Notes under the pieces: model-generated | What the model was told of the DNA's origin: nothing | What the model saw: the letters and a program-made list of their open reading frames with translations, nothing else | The model's database searches: none | Shown: positions 1-10,211 of the stretch, one piece after another | Position numbering within the stretch: the stretch's first letter is position 1 | How the letters are laid out: each line of letters opens with the position of its first letter | Assembly: GCA_029553505.1 (NCBI GenBank) | Contig: JAKPKY010000080.1 | Coordinates: 1 to 62,057, forward strand | Direction: 5' to 3' | Origin: Planctomycetota bacterium | GTDB taxonomy: Bacteria; Planctomycetota; Phycisphaerae; SM23-33 | DNA length: 62,057 nt | Made by a program: the position numbers and the translations under genes

Positions 1-1
1 C

Positions 2-562
2 GTCTACACGCTGACGCGGAACGAGGCGAACGTGACGGTCACGGCGACGCTGGTTCGCCTCAAGGACGGCGCCGCCATCCACACGACGGGCCGGCCCGCC
101 CAGGCGCAGGCGTGGGCGCAGGGCTCGCCGCCGAGCATGGACCCGTACGCCTGCCTGACGAGCGCGGCGAACAACGTGGTCGCCCAGCTCGTCGAGGAAT
201 TCGCCGTCGTCCGCAAGAAGATCAAGGTCGATCCGCGCAAGGCGTTGCGGACGGCCGACGAACTCTACGACAACAAGTGGACCTTCGCGGAGAAATTCTC
301 CGCGTCGGACAAGGAGATGTTCGTCGTGGTCGAGTTGCCGGCGAGTTGCGACCGCAATCGGTTCCGGATCGTCATCGTCCGCCAGGACGCCCGCGAGCCG
401 CTCGCGCAGGAAGACATCGTCTGGACCCGCAAGTACAACAGCTTCGGCTACAAGTTCAACCCGAGCGAGATCGCCGGCAAGGGCGGCGGGCCCGGCGCCT
501 ACACGGTCAAGTTCTACTCTGGACCGGAACCGGTCTTCACCCGCGACTTCAAGATCGAATGA
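2..562 (+). CDS. 3' end of an unrecognised protein (5' end outside window)
   Basis: The frame is open from the first bases of the window to a TGA at 560-562, so this is the C-terminal part (about 186 residues) of a longer protein. I do not recognise the family. Visible features: an Ala/Gln-rich stretch, a helical segment (CLTSAANNVVAQLVEEFAVV) and a C-terminal part rich in beta-strand-like patterns with many aromatic residues, ending YSGPEPVFTRDFKIE, which suggests a small beta-sandwich. No catalytic motif is apparent. A GTG at 32 could be mistaken for a start, but the open frame continues upstream of it with the same composition, so I treat the gene as truncated by the window edge. Confidence 0.6.
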   Translation, partial: VYTLTRNEANVTVTATLVRLKDGAAIHTTGRPAQAQAWAQGSPPSMDPYACLTSAANNVVAQLVEEFAVVRKKIKVDPRKALRTADELYDNKWTFAEKFSASDKEMFVVVELPASCDRNRFRIVIVRQDAREPLAQEDIVWTRKYNSFGYKFNPSEIAGKGGGPGAYTVKFYSGPEPVFTRDFKIE

Positions 563-572
563 AAAACGAATG

Positions 573-678
573 AGCCGCGAATTCCGCGAATTGCGCGAAA
601 AGGGAAAAGAGTGAAAACAGAATGAATGTTTTCCTCTATCGATTGGTTGTATTCGCGTAATTCGTGGAATTCGCGGCT
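573..678. repeat. Intergenic inverted repeat with 27-base arms
   Basis: Bases 573-599 and 652-678 are reverse complements with 25 of 27 positions matching (core AGCCGCGAATTCC...CGAATT...CGCGAA). The arms enclose about 52 AT-rich bases. The element fills the space between the stop of the first gene and the convergent aldo/keto reductase, so a transcript from either side would fold it into a long hairpin. It carries no ORF. It could be a non-autonomous repeat of the REP/MITE kind, or serve as a bidirectional transcription stop. Confidence 0.75.
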
Positions 679-707
679 AATCTTATTTGTTTCGCCGTTG
701 ATGTTTT

Positions 708-1706
708 TCATCCGCCGAGGATGGTTTCGATCTCGGCCAACTCGTCGGCGGTCAGGGGGGGCGCCTGGACGGCTTTGATGTTCTCCCGCAATTGCTCCAC
801 GCCCGAGACGCCGATCAGCACGCTGACGACGTTCTCATGCCGCAGCAGCCAGAGCAGCGCCATCTGGGCGAGCGTCATCCCGCGCCCTTTCGCCAGGGCG
901 TTGAGTTTGCGCACCTTTTCCCACGTGCCGTCGGCCTGGAGCTTCTGGTGCCAGTCGCGTCCGGCCTGTCCGCGCCGTCCCTGGCGGGAATCGGGCGGCA
1001 AGCCGTCGAGGTAGCGGTCGGTCAAGATGCCCTGCGCCAGCGGGCAGAAGGCGATGATCCCGGTTCCCGCCGCCCGCGTCTGGGGCATCAGGTCGCTCTC
1101 CACGCCGCGCCCGAGCATGTGGTAGCGCGCCTGGTGGATGATCAGGGGCGTCCAGTCGTGCGCGCGGATCGTCTCGACGGCGGCCTGGAACTGCTGCCCA
1201 TTGTAGTTGCTCACCCCCGCGTACAGCGCCTTGCCCTGGCGCACGATCAGGTCCAGCGCCCCCAGCGACTCTTCCAGCGGGGTGTCGGGGTCGGGGCGGT
1301 GGTGGTAGAAGATGTCCACGTAGTCCAGGCCCAGCCGGCGGAGCGACTGGTCCAGGCTCGCGACGAGGTATTTCTTGGACCCCCAGTCGCCATAAGGCCC
1401 CGGCCACATGGTGTATCCCGCCTTGGTCGAGATAATCAGCTCGTCGCGGGGCATGTCGCGGAGGATTTTCCCGACGACCAGTTCGCTGTTGCCCGGGGGC
1501 GGGCCGTAATTGTTCGCCAGGTCGAAGTGCGTCACGCCGTGGTCGAACGCCTCGTAGCAGCACGCCCGGCAGACGTCCTCGTGCCCGGGCTCCCCGAGGG
1601 ACTGCCAGAAGCCCAGCGAGACGGCCGGGAGCTTCAACCCGCTGTTTCCACAGCGGCGGTAGGGGATTTTCGCGTATCGGTCCTTGGCAAAAACGTGCGG
1701 TTCCAT
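708..1706 (-). CDS. yghZ: Aldo/keto reductase, YghZ (L-glyceraldehyde 3-phosphate reductase) type
   Basis: A 332-residue cytosolic NADPH-dependent aldo/keto reductase. The sequence closely follows the E. coli YghZ pattern: THFDLANNYGPPPG, IISTKAGYTMWPGPYG, YVDIFYHHRPD and CPLAQGILTDRYL. The catalytic tetrad of the family is visible as Asp62, Tyr67, Lys95 and His136. Start: ATG at 1706 is preceded by GGGAG at a suitable distance; the longer open frame upstream runs into the repeat element at 1741-1874 and is not needed. YghZ reduces L-glyceraldehyde 3-phosphate and methylglyoxal-like aldehydes, so a detoxifying or sugar-metabolic role is likely, but substrate range cannot be read from sequence. 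It stands alone, convergent with the first gene and divergent from the methyltransferase gene. Confidence 0.85.
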   Translation of the reverse strand: MEPHVFAKDRYAKIPYRRCGNSGLKLPAVSLGFWQSLGEPGHEDVCRACCYEAFDHGVTHFDLANNYGPPPGNSELVVGKILRDMPRDELIISTKAGYTMWPGPYGDWGSKKYLVASLDQSLRRLGLDYVDIFYHHRPDPDTPLEESLGALDLIVRQGKALYAGVSNYNGQQFQAAVETIRAHDWTPLIIHQARYHMLGRGVESDLMPQTRAAGTGIIAFCPLAQGILTDRYLDGLPPDSRQGRRGQAGRDWHQKLQADGTWEKVRKLNALAKGRGMTLAQMALLWLLRHENVVSVLIGVSGVEQLRENIKAVQAPPLTADELAEIETILGG

Positions 1707-1740
1707 GCGGCGCTCCCTGCTCAGGTTCGGCGGAAAGCCT

Positions 1741-1874
1741 GGGTCTGTCTGAAAACTCCGAATCCGGGGGTGCCACGGCTTGCTTGTCAAGCCGTGCAGC
1801 CGCAAGAACACTGCTTGCAAGCAAGCAGTGCCACCCGTGTTGGCGCATTTGGCAAGGAGTTTTCAGACAGAGCC
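1741..1874. mobile_element. MITE-like element with 19-base terminal inverted repeats
   Basis: Bases 1741-1759 and 1856-1874 are inverted copies (18 of 19 match; core CTGTCTGAAAACTCC is perfect). Inside lie two further perfect hairpins: 1774-1796 (CACGGCTTG stem) and 1809-1830 (CACTGCTTG stem). The 134-base unit has no coding capacity and sits in the divergent promoter region between yghZ and the methyltransferase/reductase gene. Terminal repeats around a structured non-coding core are what a miniature inverted-repeat transposable element looks like. I could not identify a clear target-site duplication. Confidence 0.65.
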
Positions 1875-1975
1875 TAGCCGGAGACAGTGCGGAAAATCAA
1901 CCGTCGGCTGCGCGTGGGGGGAGGGAAGGTTTGACTTTGCGTTGCCCGGCGCGATAGATAGACTTTCCGGCTGCG

Positions 1976-3835
1976 ATGCGAAAAAAGGAGAGCCCCCTGG
2001 CGAAGACTCGAGACATTCTGAAAGCGATGGCCGACGCGCCGCGCATCTTCGACGGCGCGATGGGCACGGAGATTTACCGGCGAGGCGTCTTCCTGAACGC
2101 CTGCTACGATGAGCTGTGCCTGACCAACGCGCAGCTGATCGCGAACATCCACGCCGATTACGTGGACGCCGGCGCGGACGTGATCGAGACCAACTCGTTC
2201 GGCGCCAACCGCGTCAAGCTGCGGGCGTTCGGGCTGGCGGAGAAGGCGGTGGAGATCAACGCGGCGGCGGCGCGCCTTGCCCGCGATGCTGCCGGCGAGA
2301 CCGTCTGCGTGGTCGGGTCCGTCGGGCCCTGCCTGGCGAACCCCCAGCCGCTGGACGAGACGCTGCGCCTGGAACTTCAAAGCGCCTTCGACGAGCAGGT
2401 GCGGGCGCTGGTTGCGGGCGGGGTGGACGCGATTCTGCTGGAGACGTTCGCCTGCCTGGCGGAGCTTCAGTTGGCGGCCGAGGTCGCGGCGCGGTGCGGG
2501 CTGCCCGTCCTGGCGTCGGTGGCGGTGGACGAGGAGGGGCGTTCCGCGGGCGGAACCTCCGCGGCGTTGCTGGCCGAGACGCTCGACGCCGACGGGCACG
2601 TCTCTGCCGTCGGGCTCAACTGCGGCTGCGGGCCCGCGGGAATCCTCAAACCGCTGGCGGATGTCCTCGCCCGGACGCGAAAGCCCGTCATCGTCATGCC
2701 CAACGCGGGCGGGCCCCGCGAGGTCGGCGGGCGCAAGCTCTACCTCAACAGCCCGGAATACTTCACTGAATACGCCAGGAAATACGTCGAGTTGGGCGCG
2801 CGGGGCGTGGGCGGCTGCTGCGGGACCGGACCGGAGCACATCCGCCTGGCCGCCCGCGCGATCCGCACGCTCAGCGGCGTCAAGAAGCACGTCGAGGTCC
2901 GCGCGCACGCGGCGGCGCGGGACGTGGCGGTGGTTCCCACGGCAGAAAAGGGCGCCCTGGCCCACGCCCTGGCGGCGGGAAAGAAGGTTGCCAGCGTGGA
3001 GTTTCTCTCCCCGCGCACCGGCGCGGGGATGGGCAAGCTGCTGGCGAAGGTGCGGCAGGTTCGGGAGGCCGGCGTGGAGGCGGTGAACATTCCCGACGGG
3101 CCCCGCGCCAGCGCCCGCGTCTCGCCGATGATCGCCGCGCTGACGATCGAGCGCGAGACCGGCATGGAGGTGATCCTGCACTGCTGCTGCCGCGACCGCA
3201 ACCTCATCGGCATGCAGAGTGACCTGCTGGGGGTGGCGGCGGCCGGGCTGCGAAACGTCCTGCTCGTCACCGGCGACCCGCCCAAACTCGGCGATTACCC
3301 CGACGCGACGGGCGTTTTCGACGTCGATTCCATCGGCCTGACGCGGCTCGTCAGCAACCTCAACCACGGCTTCGACGCGGCCGGGCACCCCATCGACCCG
3401 CCGACGGCGCTGCTGGCCGGCGTGGGGGCCAACCCCTGCGCCGTCGAGATGGAGCGGGAGATCGACCGCTACTTCGCCAAGCTCGACGCCGGCGCGGAGT
3501 TCGTCATCACCCAGCCGGTCTTCGACCCGCAGGCCCTGCTGCGCTTCCTCGACCGCGTCGAAAAGCACCCGCGAACCGTGCCGGTGCTGGCGGGGGTCTG
3601 GCCGCTGCTGAGCTTCCGCAACGCCGAGTTCATGAACAACGAGGTGCCGGGCGTGGTCGTTCCCCCGGCCGTGCTGGACCGGATGGCCGCCTGCCGCACC
3701 GGCGACGACGCGAAAAAAACCGGAGTGGACATCGCGAGGGAGATCATGGCCGCCATCGCCCCGCGCGTGCAGGGCTTCCAGGTGTCGGCCCCATTGGGCA
3801 ACGTGGAGATGGCGCTGGCCGTGCTGGCCGGCTGA
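1976..3835 (+). CDS. Bifunctional homocysteine S-methyltransferase / 5,10-methylenetetrahydrofolate reductase
   Basis: A 619-residue two-domain protein. The N-terminal half (about residues 20-300) is a betaine/homocysteine-type methyltransferase: FDGAMGTEIYRRG, an ETNSFGANRVKL loop, and the zinc ligands in GLNCGCGP and VGGCCGTGPEHI. The C-terminal half (about 330-615) is a MetF-like TIM barrel with VEFLSPRTGAG, LHCCCRDRN, LLVTGDPPK and VITQPVFDP. The size matches the B. subtilis YitJ-type fusion (about 612 residues). It would make methyl-THF and transfer a methyl group to homocysteine for methionine synthesis. The start is uncertain: ATG 1976 has no good ribosome site, while GGAG at 1987-1990 would suit a start near 1998. 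No cobalamin or SAM riboswitch is evident upstream. Confidence 0.9.
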   Translation: MRKKESPLAKTRDILKAMADAPRIFDGAMGTEIYRRGVFLNACYDELCLTNAQLIANIHADYVDAGADVIETNSFGANRVKLRAFGLAEKAVEINAAAARLARDAAGETVCVVGSVGPCLANPQPLDETLRLELQSAFDEQVRALVAGGVDAILLETFACLAELQLAAEVAARCGLPVLASVAVDEEGRSAGGTSAALLAETLDADGHVSAVGLNCGCGPAGILKPLADVLARTRKPVIVMPNAGGPREVGGRKLYLNSPEYFTEYARKYVELGARGVGGCCGTGPEHIRLAARAIRTLSGVKKHVEVRAHAAARDVAVVPTAEKGALAHALAAGKKVASVEFLSPRTGAGMGKLLAKVRQVREAGVEAVNIPDGPRASARVSPMIAALTIERETGMEVILHCCCRDRNLIGMQSDLLGVAAAGLRNVLLVTGDPPKLGDYPDATGVFDVDSIGLTRLVSNLNHGFDAAGHPIDPPTALLAGVGANPCAVEMEREIDRYFAKLDAGAEFVITQPVFDPQALLRFLDRVEKHPRTVPVLAGVWPLLSFRNAEFMNNEVPGVVVPPAVLDRMAACRTGDDAKKTGVDIAREIMAAIAPRVQGFQVSAPLGNVEMALAVLAG

Positions 3836-3954
3836 CAGCTAGCAGTTCAAACGTTTTTTTACATCCTAATCGACTTAAAGTTTTTTCTTTTTTTAGACCG
3901 AAAGGTTGTATAGAATTACCCGGCCAAAAACCTAACGGGGAAAGGGATCGCGCC
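3836..3954 (+). promoter_or_regulatory. AT-rich leader of the YwgA/HD gene pair
   Basis: This 119-base gap is strikingly AT-rich compared with both flanks (runs of T near 3855-3895). TATAGAAT at 3909-3916 is a good -10 candidate about 40 bases before the ATG at 3955; no equally convincing -35 is present. A purine-rich GGGGAAAGGG stretch just before the ATG supplies the ribosome site. It marks the left edge of an AT-rich islet. Confidence 0.4.
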
Positions 3955-4446
3955 ATGGACAGGCGGCAAATAGGGCTAAAACTTTCATTGGATCATCTTG
4001 GACTCGATTTCAAGGTGGATTCGTTCGAGGATCGATTGATTTTGCAAAAGGCGATATGTCTCGCCCAAGCGGCGGGAGTCAAGTTGGGGTATTACTACGG
4101 ATGGTATTTGCACGGCCCTTATTGCCCGGCGCTTGCCCGGGATGCGTATTCCGTTAAAGGTGAGCTTGATGCAAAAAATGATGAGTCAACTGGATGGAGC
4201 CTTTCTGCTGAATCGCAAGCATGTTTGGAAAAAGTCCGTCCTTTGATGCGCGGCAAAGACAGAAAAAAACTTTCCGAGAAACTTGAGTTGCTTGCTTCGA
4301 TCTTTTTCCTCGTGGATACGAGACAGGTGTCGCAGAAGGAGCCATCGAAGCTCGGGGAAACCTTGCGACGGTTCGAGAAACCCTTTACGGATGAACAGGT
4401 CACCCAAGCCTTGGGGGAATTGAAGCAATATGGACTCCTGCGATGA
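3955..4446 (+). CDS. YwgA-like protein
   Basis: A 163-residue protein. The stretch LQKAICLAQAAGVKLGYYYGWYLHGPYCP resembles the YwgA family of small helical proteins, in which a conserved Y..HGPYSPAL-type loop is typical; the biochemical role of that family is not known to me. Codon and base use are clearly more AT-rich than in the neighbours, so recent acquisition is likely. It overlaps the next gene by 17 bases, implying translational coupling. In B. subtilis ywgA lies beside ywfO, an HD-domain hydrolase, and the same pairing is seen here, which supports the assignment. It may be a regulator or inhibitor of its HD partner (inference). Confidence 0.65.
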   Translation: MDRRQIGLKLSLDHLGLDFKVDSFEDRLILQKAICLAQAAGVKLGYYYGWYLHGPYCPALARDAYSVKGELDAKNDESTGWSLSAESQACLEKVRPLMRGKDRKKLSEKLELLASIFFLVDTRQVSQKEPSKLGETLRRFEKPFTDEQVTQALGELKQYGLLR

Positions 4447-5869
4447 CGCGGTTAACAAAAAAATCGTAATCGACCCCATCCACGGCGATATACACCTCAC
4501 GGAACAAGAGTGGAAAATCGTCGATACGGCATCTTTTCAGCGCCTACGCCAAATCAAGCAACTCCAAATGGCGCAAGTTACCTATCCGAATGCTACCCAT
4601 ACTCGGTTTGCGCATAGTTTAGGGACATTGGCCATGATGTCTCGTATTCTTCAATTAGAAGCGATCAAATGTGAGCCTGAAGAAAAAGATAATCTCCGCA
4701 TGGCGGCTTTGTTGCATGATGTTGGGCACTATCCCTATTCTCACCTGATGGAACATGTTGACCAAGTGATTCTTACTGAGGATTTTCTGAATTCTCGAAA
4801 GCCAGAAGAGAAGATAGCAATCCAGGGAACGCCATTTCCGAAACACGGCGCTGTTGGAAAACTTATTGTAACGCACCAACAGGATCTGATCGACGCGATT
4901 GGGGACGAAAAACGGGCACTTGCCGTAGCTAATATATTCACCAGAGCCACAGCCAAAGACAGTGACTACAGCAATCTGATATCCAGTAGTCTGGATATGG
5001 ATCGACTGGACTATCTTTTACGCGATTCCCGTGCCACTGGCGTTCCTTACGGGGAAATCGACATAGACTATCTTTTGAATAATCTTAAGGTTAGCCCAAC
5101 CCAAGAAATAGGCATTTCCATGAAGGCTCTTCCTGCTGCTGAGCAGTATTTGTTTGCGAGAGCCTTTATGCATAGGACCGTCTACTATCACAAAACAACC
5201 TGTGCTATTGAAGAAGCTTGTTGCCAACTTCTTCGAAGAATTCGTGATAAAAAGCACTCTGACTACGGAATGCCGAAAGACGGCGATGCAGTTGAAACGT
5301 TGGTCTGCTCAGAAAAATTGGGTGGATTTACAGACGCCTTCGTGGATCGGATTATAGATCAGGCAACACAGGACGAAGATCAAATCATACAAGCACTGGC
5401 TAGGTGCATAAAAAGCCGACGTCCACCAAAATTATTAAAAGGTGTCGAAGTACTTGCCCGGAAAAGGAAAAGCCATCAAAAAACTCCTCCTCCCCCTCAT
5501 ATAGGTACTCTATTTCGCCAAAACTGCAAACATCGACTCGAAAAGATTTGTGATGATTACAAATTAGAGCCTGGGCAATTCCTTCTTTTCGAGAGAAATC
5601 TTTCGTTAGAAAAACAGAGTGGTCTGATGGGGCGTGAAGAGTTTAGGTCCGAAAGTTTTTTGGAAGACGAGAAGGAACTTATAAAAGTATTTAGGGATGG
5701 CGATCCCGAGCCTGTCTCGATGGTGGACATAGAAAATAGCTTGATCAACATTTGTTCTAGTCATGCCTATTATATACATCGCTTATATTTTCTCCCAAGA
5801 ACCAAGCAGGATGAAATAATTATAGGAGAGCTACAAAGCAGGACGGAAAAATGGGATGTTGCAGATTAG
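4430..5869 (+). CDS. SAMHD1/YwfO-like HD-domain phosphohydrolase
   Basis: A 479-residue cytosolic metal-dependent HD protein. The HD signature is complete: His62 in RFAHSLG, His96-Asp97 in LLHDVGHYPYSH, and the distal Asp in SSLDMDRLDYLLRDS (Asp189/191). The last motif is shared with SAMHD1 and bacterial dNTP triphosphohydrolases. The substrate is therefore probably a (d)NTP or other nucleotide, but this is inferred. The C-terminal 230 residues are not recognisable and are lysine-rich. The start at ATG 4430 lies inside the end of the YwgA-like gene with GGGGGA upstream. It is AT-rich like its partner. A nucleotide-depleting defence or stress role is possible; general nucleotide housekeeping is the alternative. 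Confidence 0.8.
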   Translation: MDSCDDAVNKKIVIDPIHGDIHLTEQEWKIVDTASFQRLRQIKQLQMAQVTYPNATHTRFAHSLGTLAMMSRILQLEAIKCEPEEKDNLRMAALLHDVGHYPYSHLMEHVDQVILTEDFLNSRKPEEKIAIQGTPFPKHGAVGKLIVTHQQDLIDAIGDEKRALAVANIFTRATAKDSDYSNLISSSLDMDRLDYLLRDSRATGVPYGEIDIDYLLNNLKVSPTQEIGISMKALPAAEQYLFARAFMHRTVYYHKTTCAIEEACCQLLRRIRDKKHSDYGMPKDGDAVETLVCSEKLGGFTDAFVDRIIDQATQDEDQIIQALARCIKSRRPPKLLKGVEVLARKRKSHQKTPPPPHIGTLFRQNCKHRLEKICDDYKLEPGQFLLFERNLSLEKQSGLMGREEFRSESFLEDEKELIKVFRDGDPEPVSMVDIENSLINICSSHAYYIHRLYFLPRTKQDEIIIGELQSRTEKWDVAD

Positions 5870-5963
5870 GGCTTCTCTGGAACAATTAAACTACCCAAGC
5901 AAGATGCTCTCGCCTCAGGTGTATGCAAGTCAGTCTAGCAAGAGCAGCCATATGGAGTATTTC

Positions 5964-6581
5964 ATGCCCCCGCTGGCGTTCGTGATCGGAGACAGCATTT
6001 CGATTCAGTACGGCCCGTACCTGGAGAAGATGCTCGGTGGGCGCTGGCGCTACGCCCGCAAGGGCGGACAGGCCGAGGCGATGAAGAACCTGGACATTCC
6101 CCGCGGCGCCAACGGGGGCGACTCGTCGATGGTGCTGGCGTACCTGCGGGAGAAGACGGCCGACGGGTCGTTCCGCCCCGACGTGCTGTTGCTCAACTGC
6201 GGCCTGCACGACATCAAGACCGACCCCAAGACGCAGGCGCGCCAGGTGCCGCTGGACAATTACCGCGCGAACCTGCGGGAGATCGTCGCGCTGATTCGCG
6301 CGACGGGCGCCCGGCTGGTCTGGGCACGCACCACGCCGGTCGTCGATCGGATCCACAACGCCAAGCAGAAGGGATTCTCCCGCTACGCGACGGACGTGGC
6401 GGCGTACAACGCGGCCGCCGACGAGGTGATGGCGCAGGCCGGCGCGATCTCGGCCGACCTGCACGCCTTCACCGAGTCTCTCGGCGGCGAGGAGGTCTTC
6501 TGCGACCACGTGCACTTCACCGAACCGGTGCGCCAGCTCCAGGCGGCGTTCCTGGCCGGGGTGCTCGAGGCGCTGCGCTGA
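5964..6581 (+). CDS. SGNH/GDSL-type hydrolase
   Basis: A 205-residue hydrolase of the SGNH fold. The blocks are in order: nucleophile Ser in FVIGDSISIQYG near the N-terminus, the oxyanion Asn and downstream His in LLLNCGLHD, and the Asp-x-x-His pair in CDHVHFTEPV near the C-terminus. Such enzymes remove acyl groups from sugars, lipids or polysaccharides; the substrate is unknown. No signal peptide is seen with this start. I chose ATG 5964 (MPPLAFVIGDS) because GGAG lies about 6 bases upstream and because the high-GC composition resumes here; the open frame upstream to 5856 belongs compositionally to the AT-rich islet. Confidence 0.8.
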   Translation: MPPLAFVIGDSISIQYGPYLEKMLGGRWRYARKGGQAEAMKNLDIPRGANGGDSSMVLAYLREKTADGSFRPDVLLLNCGLHDIKTDPKTQARQVPLDNYRANLREIVALIRATGARLVWARTTPVVDRIHNAKQKGFSRYATDVAAYNAAADEVMAQAGAISADLHAFTESLGGEEVFCDHVHFTEPVRQLQAAFLAGVLEALR

Positions 6582-6606
6582 GCGGGCGCGGCGCGGGCGC
6601 AAAAAG

Positions 6607-6636
6607 AAGGACCGGCCGCGCGAGCGACCGGTCCTT
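6607..6636 (-). terminator. Rho-independent terminator of ppdK
   Basis: A perfect 9-base stem (AAGGACCGG at 6607-6615 with CCGGTCCTT at 6628-6636) and a 12-base loop. Read on the minus strand the stem is followed by CTTTTT, placing a terminator 36 bases beyond the ppdK stop. On the plus strand only a short TTT follows, so it probably acts mainly for ppdK. Confidence 0.75.
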
Positions 6637-6671
6637 TACGGCAATTTCACCGACGATTCGGGGGCTTTCGG

Positions 6672-9368
<2,697 letters not shown>

Positions 9369-9606
9369 TATCGAATCTCCAGTTCTTAAAAGAGGGTGTG
9401 GTTCCCTGTAAATCGTATGGAAAAACCCGTTTCGCCGTCCGTATCCCGTTGGCGGCACGGCGGTTACATGCCGCCATCCGCCGCCATCCGACACCGCCCC
9501 CGCCTCGGCCGCGGGGGGAGGTCCATCCTTCCGCCCGCCGGGATCTGCGGGGGGAATCCTTCCGTGAGCGGCCTGCGCACGGGCAGGCCCAGCATAAGGA
9601 CCGGAG

Positions 9607-9635
9607 AGTGTAAGAATTGCCCCCGCCCCTGTCAA
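9607..9635 (-). promoter_or_regulatory. Sigma-70-type promoter of ppdK
   Basis: On the minus strand TTGACA (9635-9630) is followed by exactly 17 bases and TACACT (9612-9607). The expected transcript start near 9600 gives ppdK an untranslated leader of roughly 230 bases. This is the best vegetative promoter match I found in the window. Confidence 0.7.
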
Positions 9636-9643
9636 CGCTTTTC

Positions 9644-9932
9644 GCCTGTCGGTTGGCTGTACGACAGGCGTCCCGCCTGTCCTCGCCGCCGTGTGCGTTT
9701 ATTTACAAGCCCCCGCTGTCAAGCGGGGAAAGACACACCCTCACCCCACCCTCTCCCTTCCAGGGAGAGGGGTTTCCGGCGACTCCTCTCCCTCCACGGG
9801 AGAGGTCGGCCGCCAGGCCGGGCTTGCCACGGCGACGCCTTGGCGAGCCGGGTGAGGGTGCTTCCTCTCCCTTTACGGGAGAGGTCGGCCCGCAGGGCCG
9901 GGTGAGGGTGCTTCGGCCTCTCCCCTTAATCC
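9644..9932. repeat. Intergenic repeat cluster: hairpins and CTCTCCC units
   Basis: There is no credible gene between 9369 and 10211. Repeats in order: a GACAGGC/GCCTGTC hairpin (9663-9681); a TTTACAAGCCCCCGCT hairpin (9701-9728) that is a copy of the array at 34091-34204; and three related units of about 50-80 bases in 9735-9930. Each unit has a CCTCTCCC/GGGAGAGG hairpin, and two are followed by a CCGGGTGAGGGTG tail. Such CTCTCCC...GGTGAGGG intergenic repeats are widespread in bacterial genomes. A TTGACA-17-TACCGT promoter-like pair at 10007-10035 has no gene downstream. Confidence 0.7.
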
Positions 9933-9943
9933 GTCCTCTTGTC

Positions 9944-10006
9944 ACTCACCACTCACCACTCACCACTCTCCACTATGCACTCCCCACTAACCACTCTCCA
10001 CTCCTC
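9944..10006 (+). repeat. Heptanucleotide tandem repeat
   Basis: Nine consecutive 7-base units related to ACTCACC run from 9944 to 10006; the first three are identical and the later ones diverge (ACTCTCC, ACTATGC, ACTCCCC, ACTAACC). The tract is non-coding and purine-free on the plus strand apart from the A that begins each unit and a few others. It follows directly on the CTCTCCC repeat cluster. Confidence 0.7.
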
Positions 10007-10211
10007 TTGACACCCCCCATCCGTTCTTCTACCGTATCGCCATGGCGGGAATCAGACGGGGAAACACGGGCGAAACTCCCGTCCGATGCTGGCGACTTCT
10101 GCAAGACGGAATGTCTTGTCCGATCAAGTGGCTTGGCGCAGAGCATTTCAGATTGTTACACGGATAGACATGCACAAAAGGGGGCTTGGCAGCAGAAAAC
10201 GAGGCCAACCC

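Noticed and set aside
1875-1975. Cobalamin or SAM riboswitch before the methyltransferase/MTHFR gene
   Set aside because: The leader is only about 100 bases beyond a MITE-like element and shows no characteristic box or multistem pattern.
5856-5963. Longer N-terminus for the SGNH hydrolase
   Set aside because: The extra 36 codons lie in AT-rich islet DNA, overlap the HD gene end and precede the conserved fold; the ATG at 5964 has its own ribosome site.
10007-10035. TTGACA-17-TACCGT promoter on the plus strand
   Set aside because: The -10 is poor and no gene or structured RNA follows before the convergent beta-flower gene.
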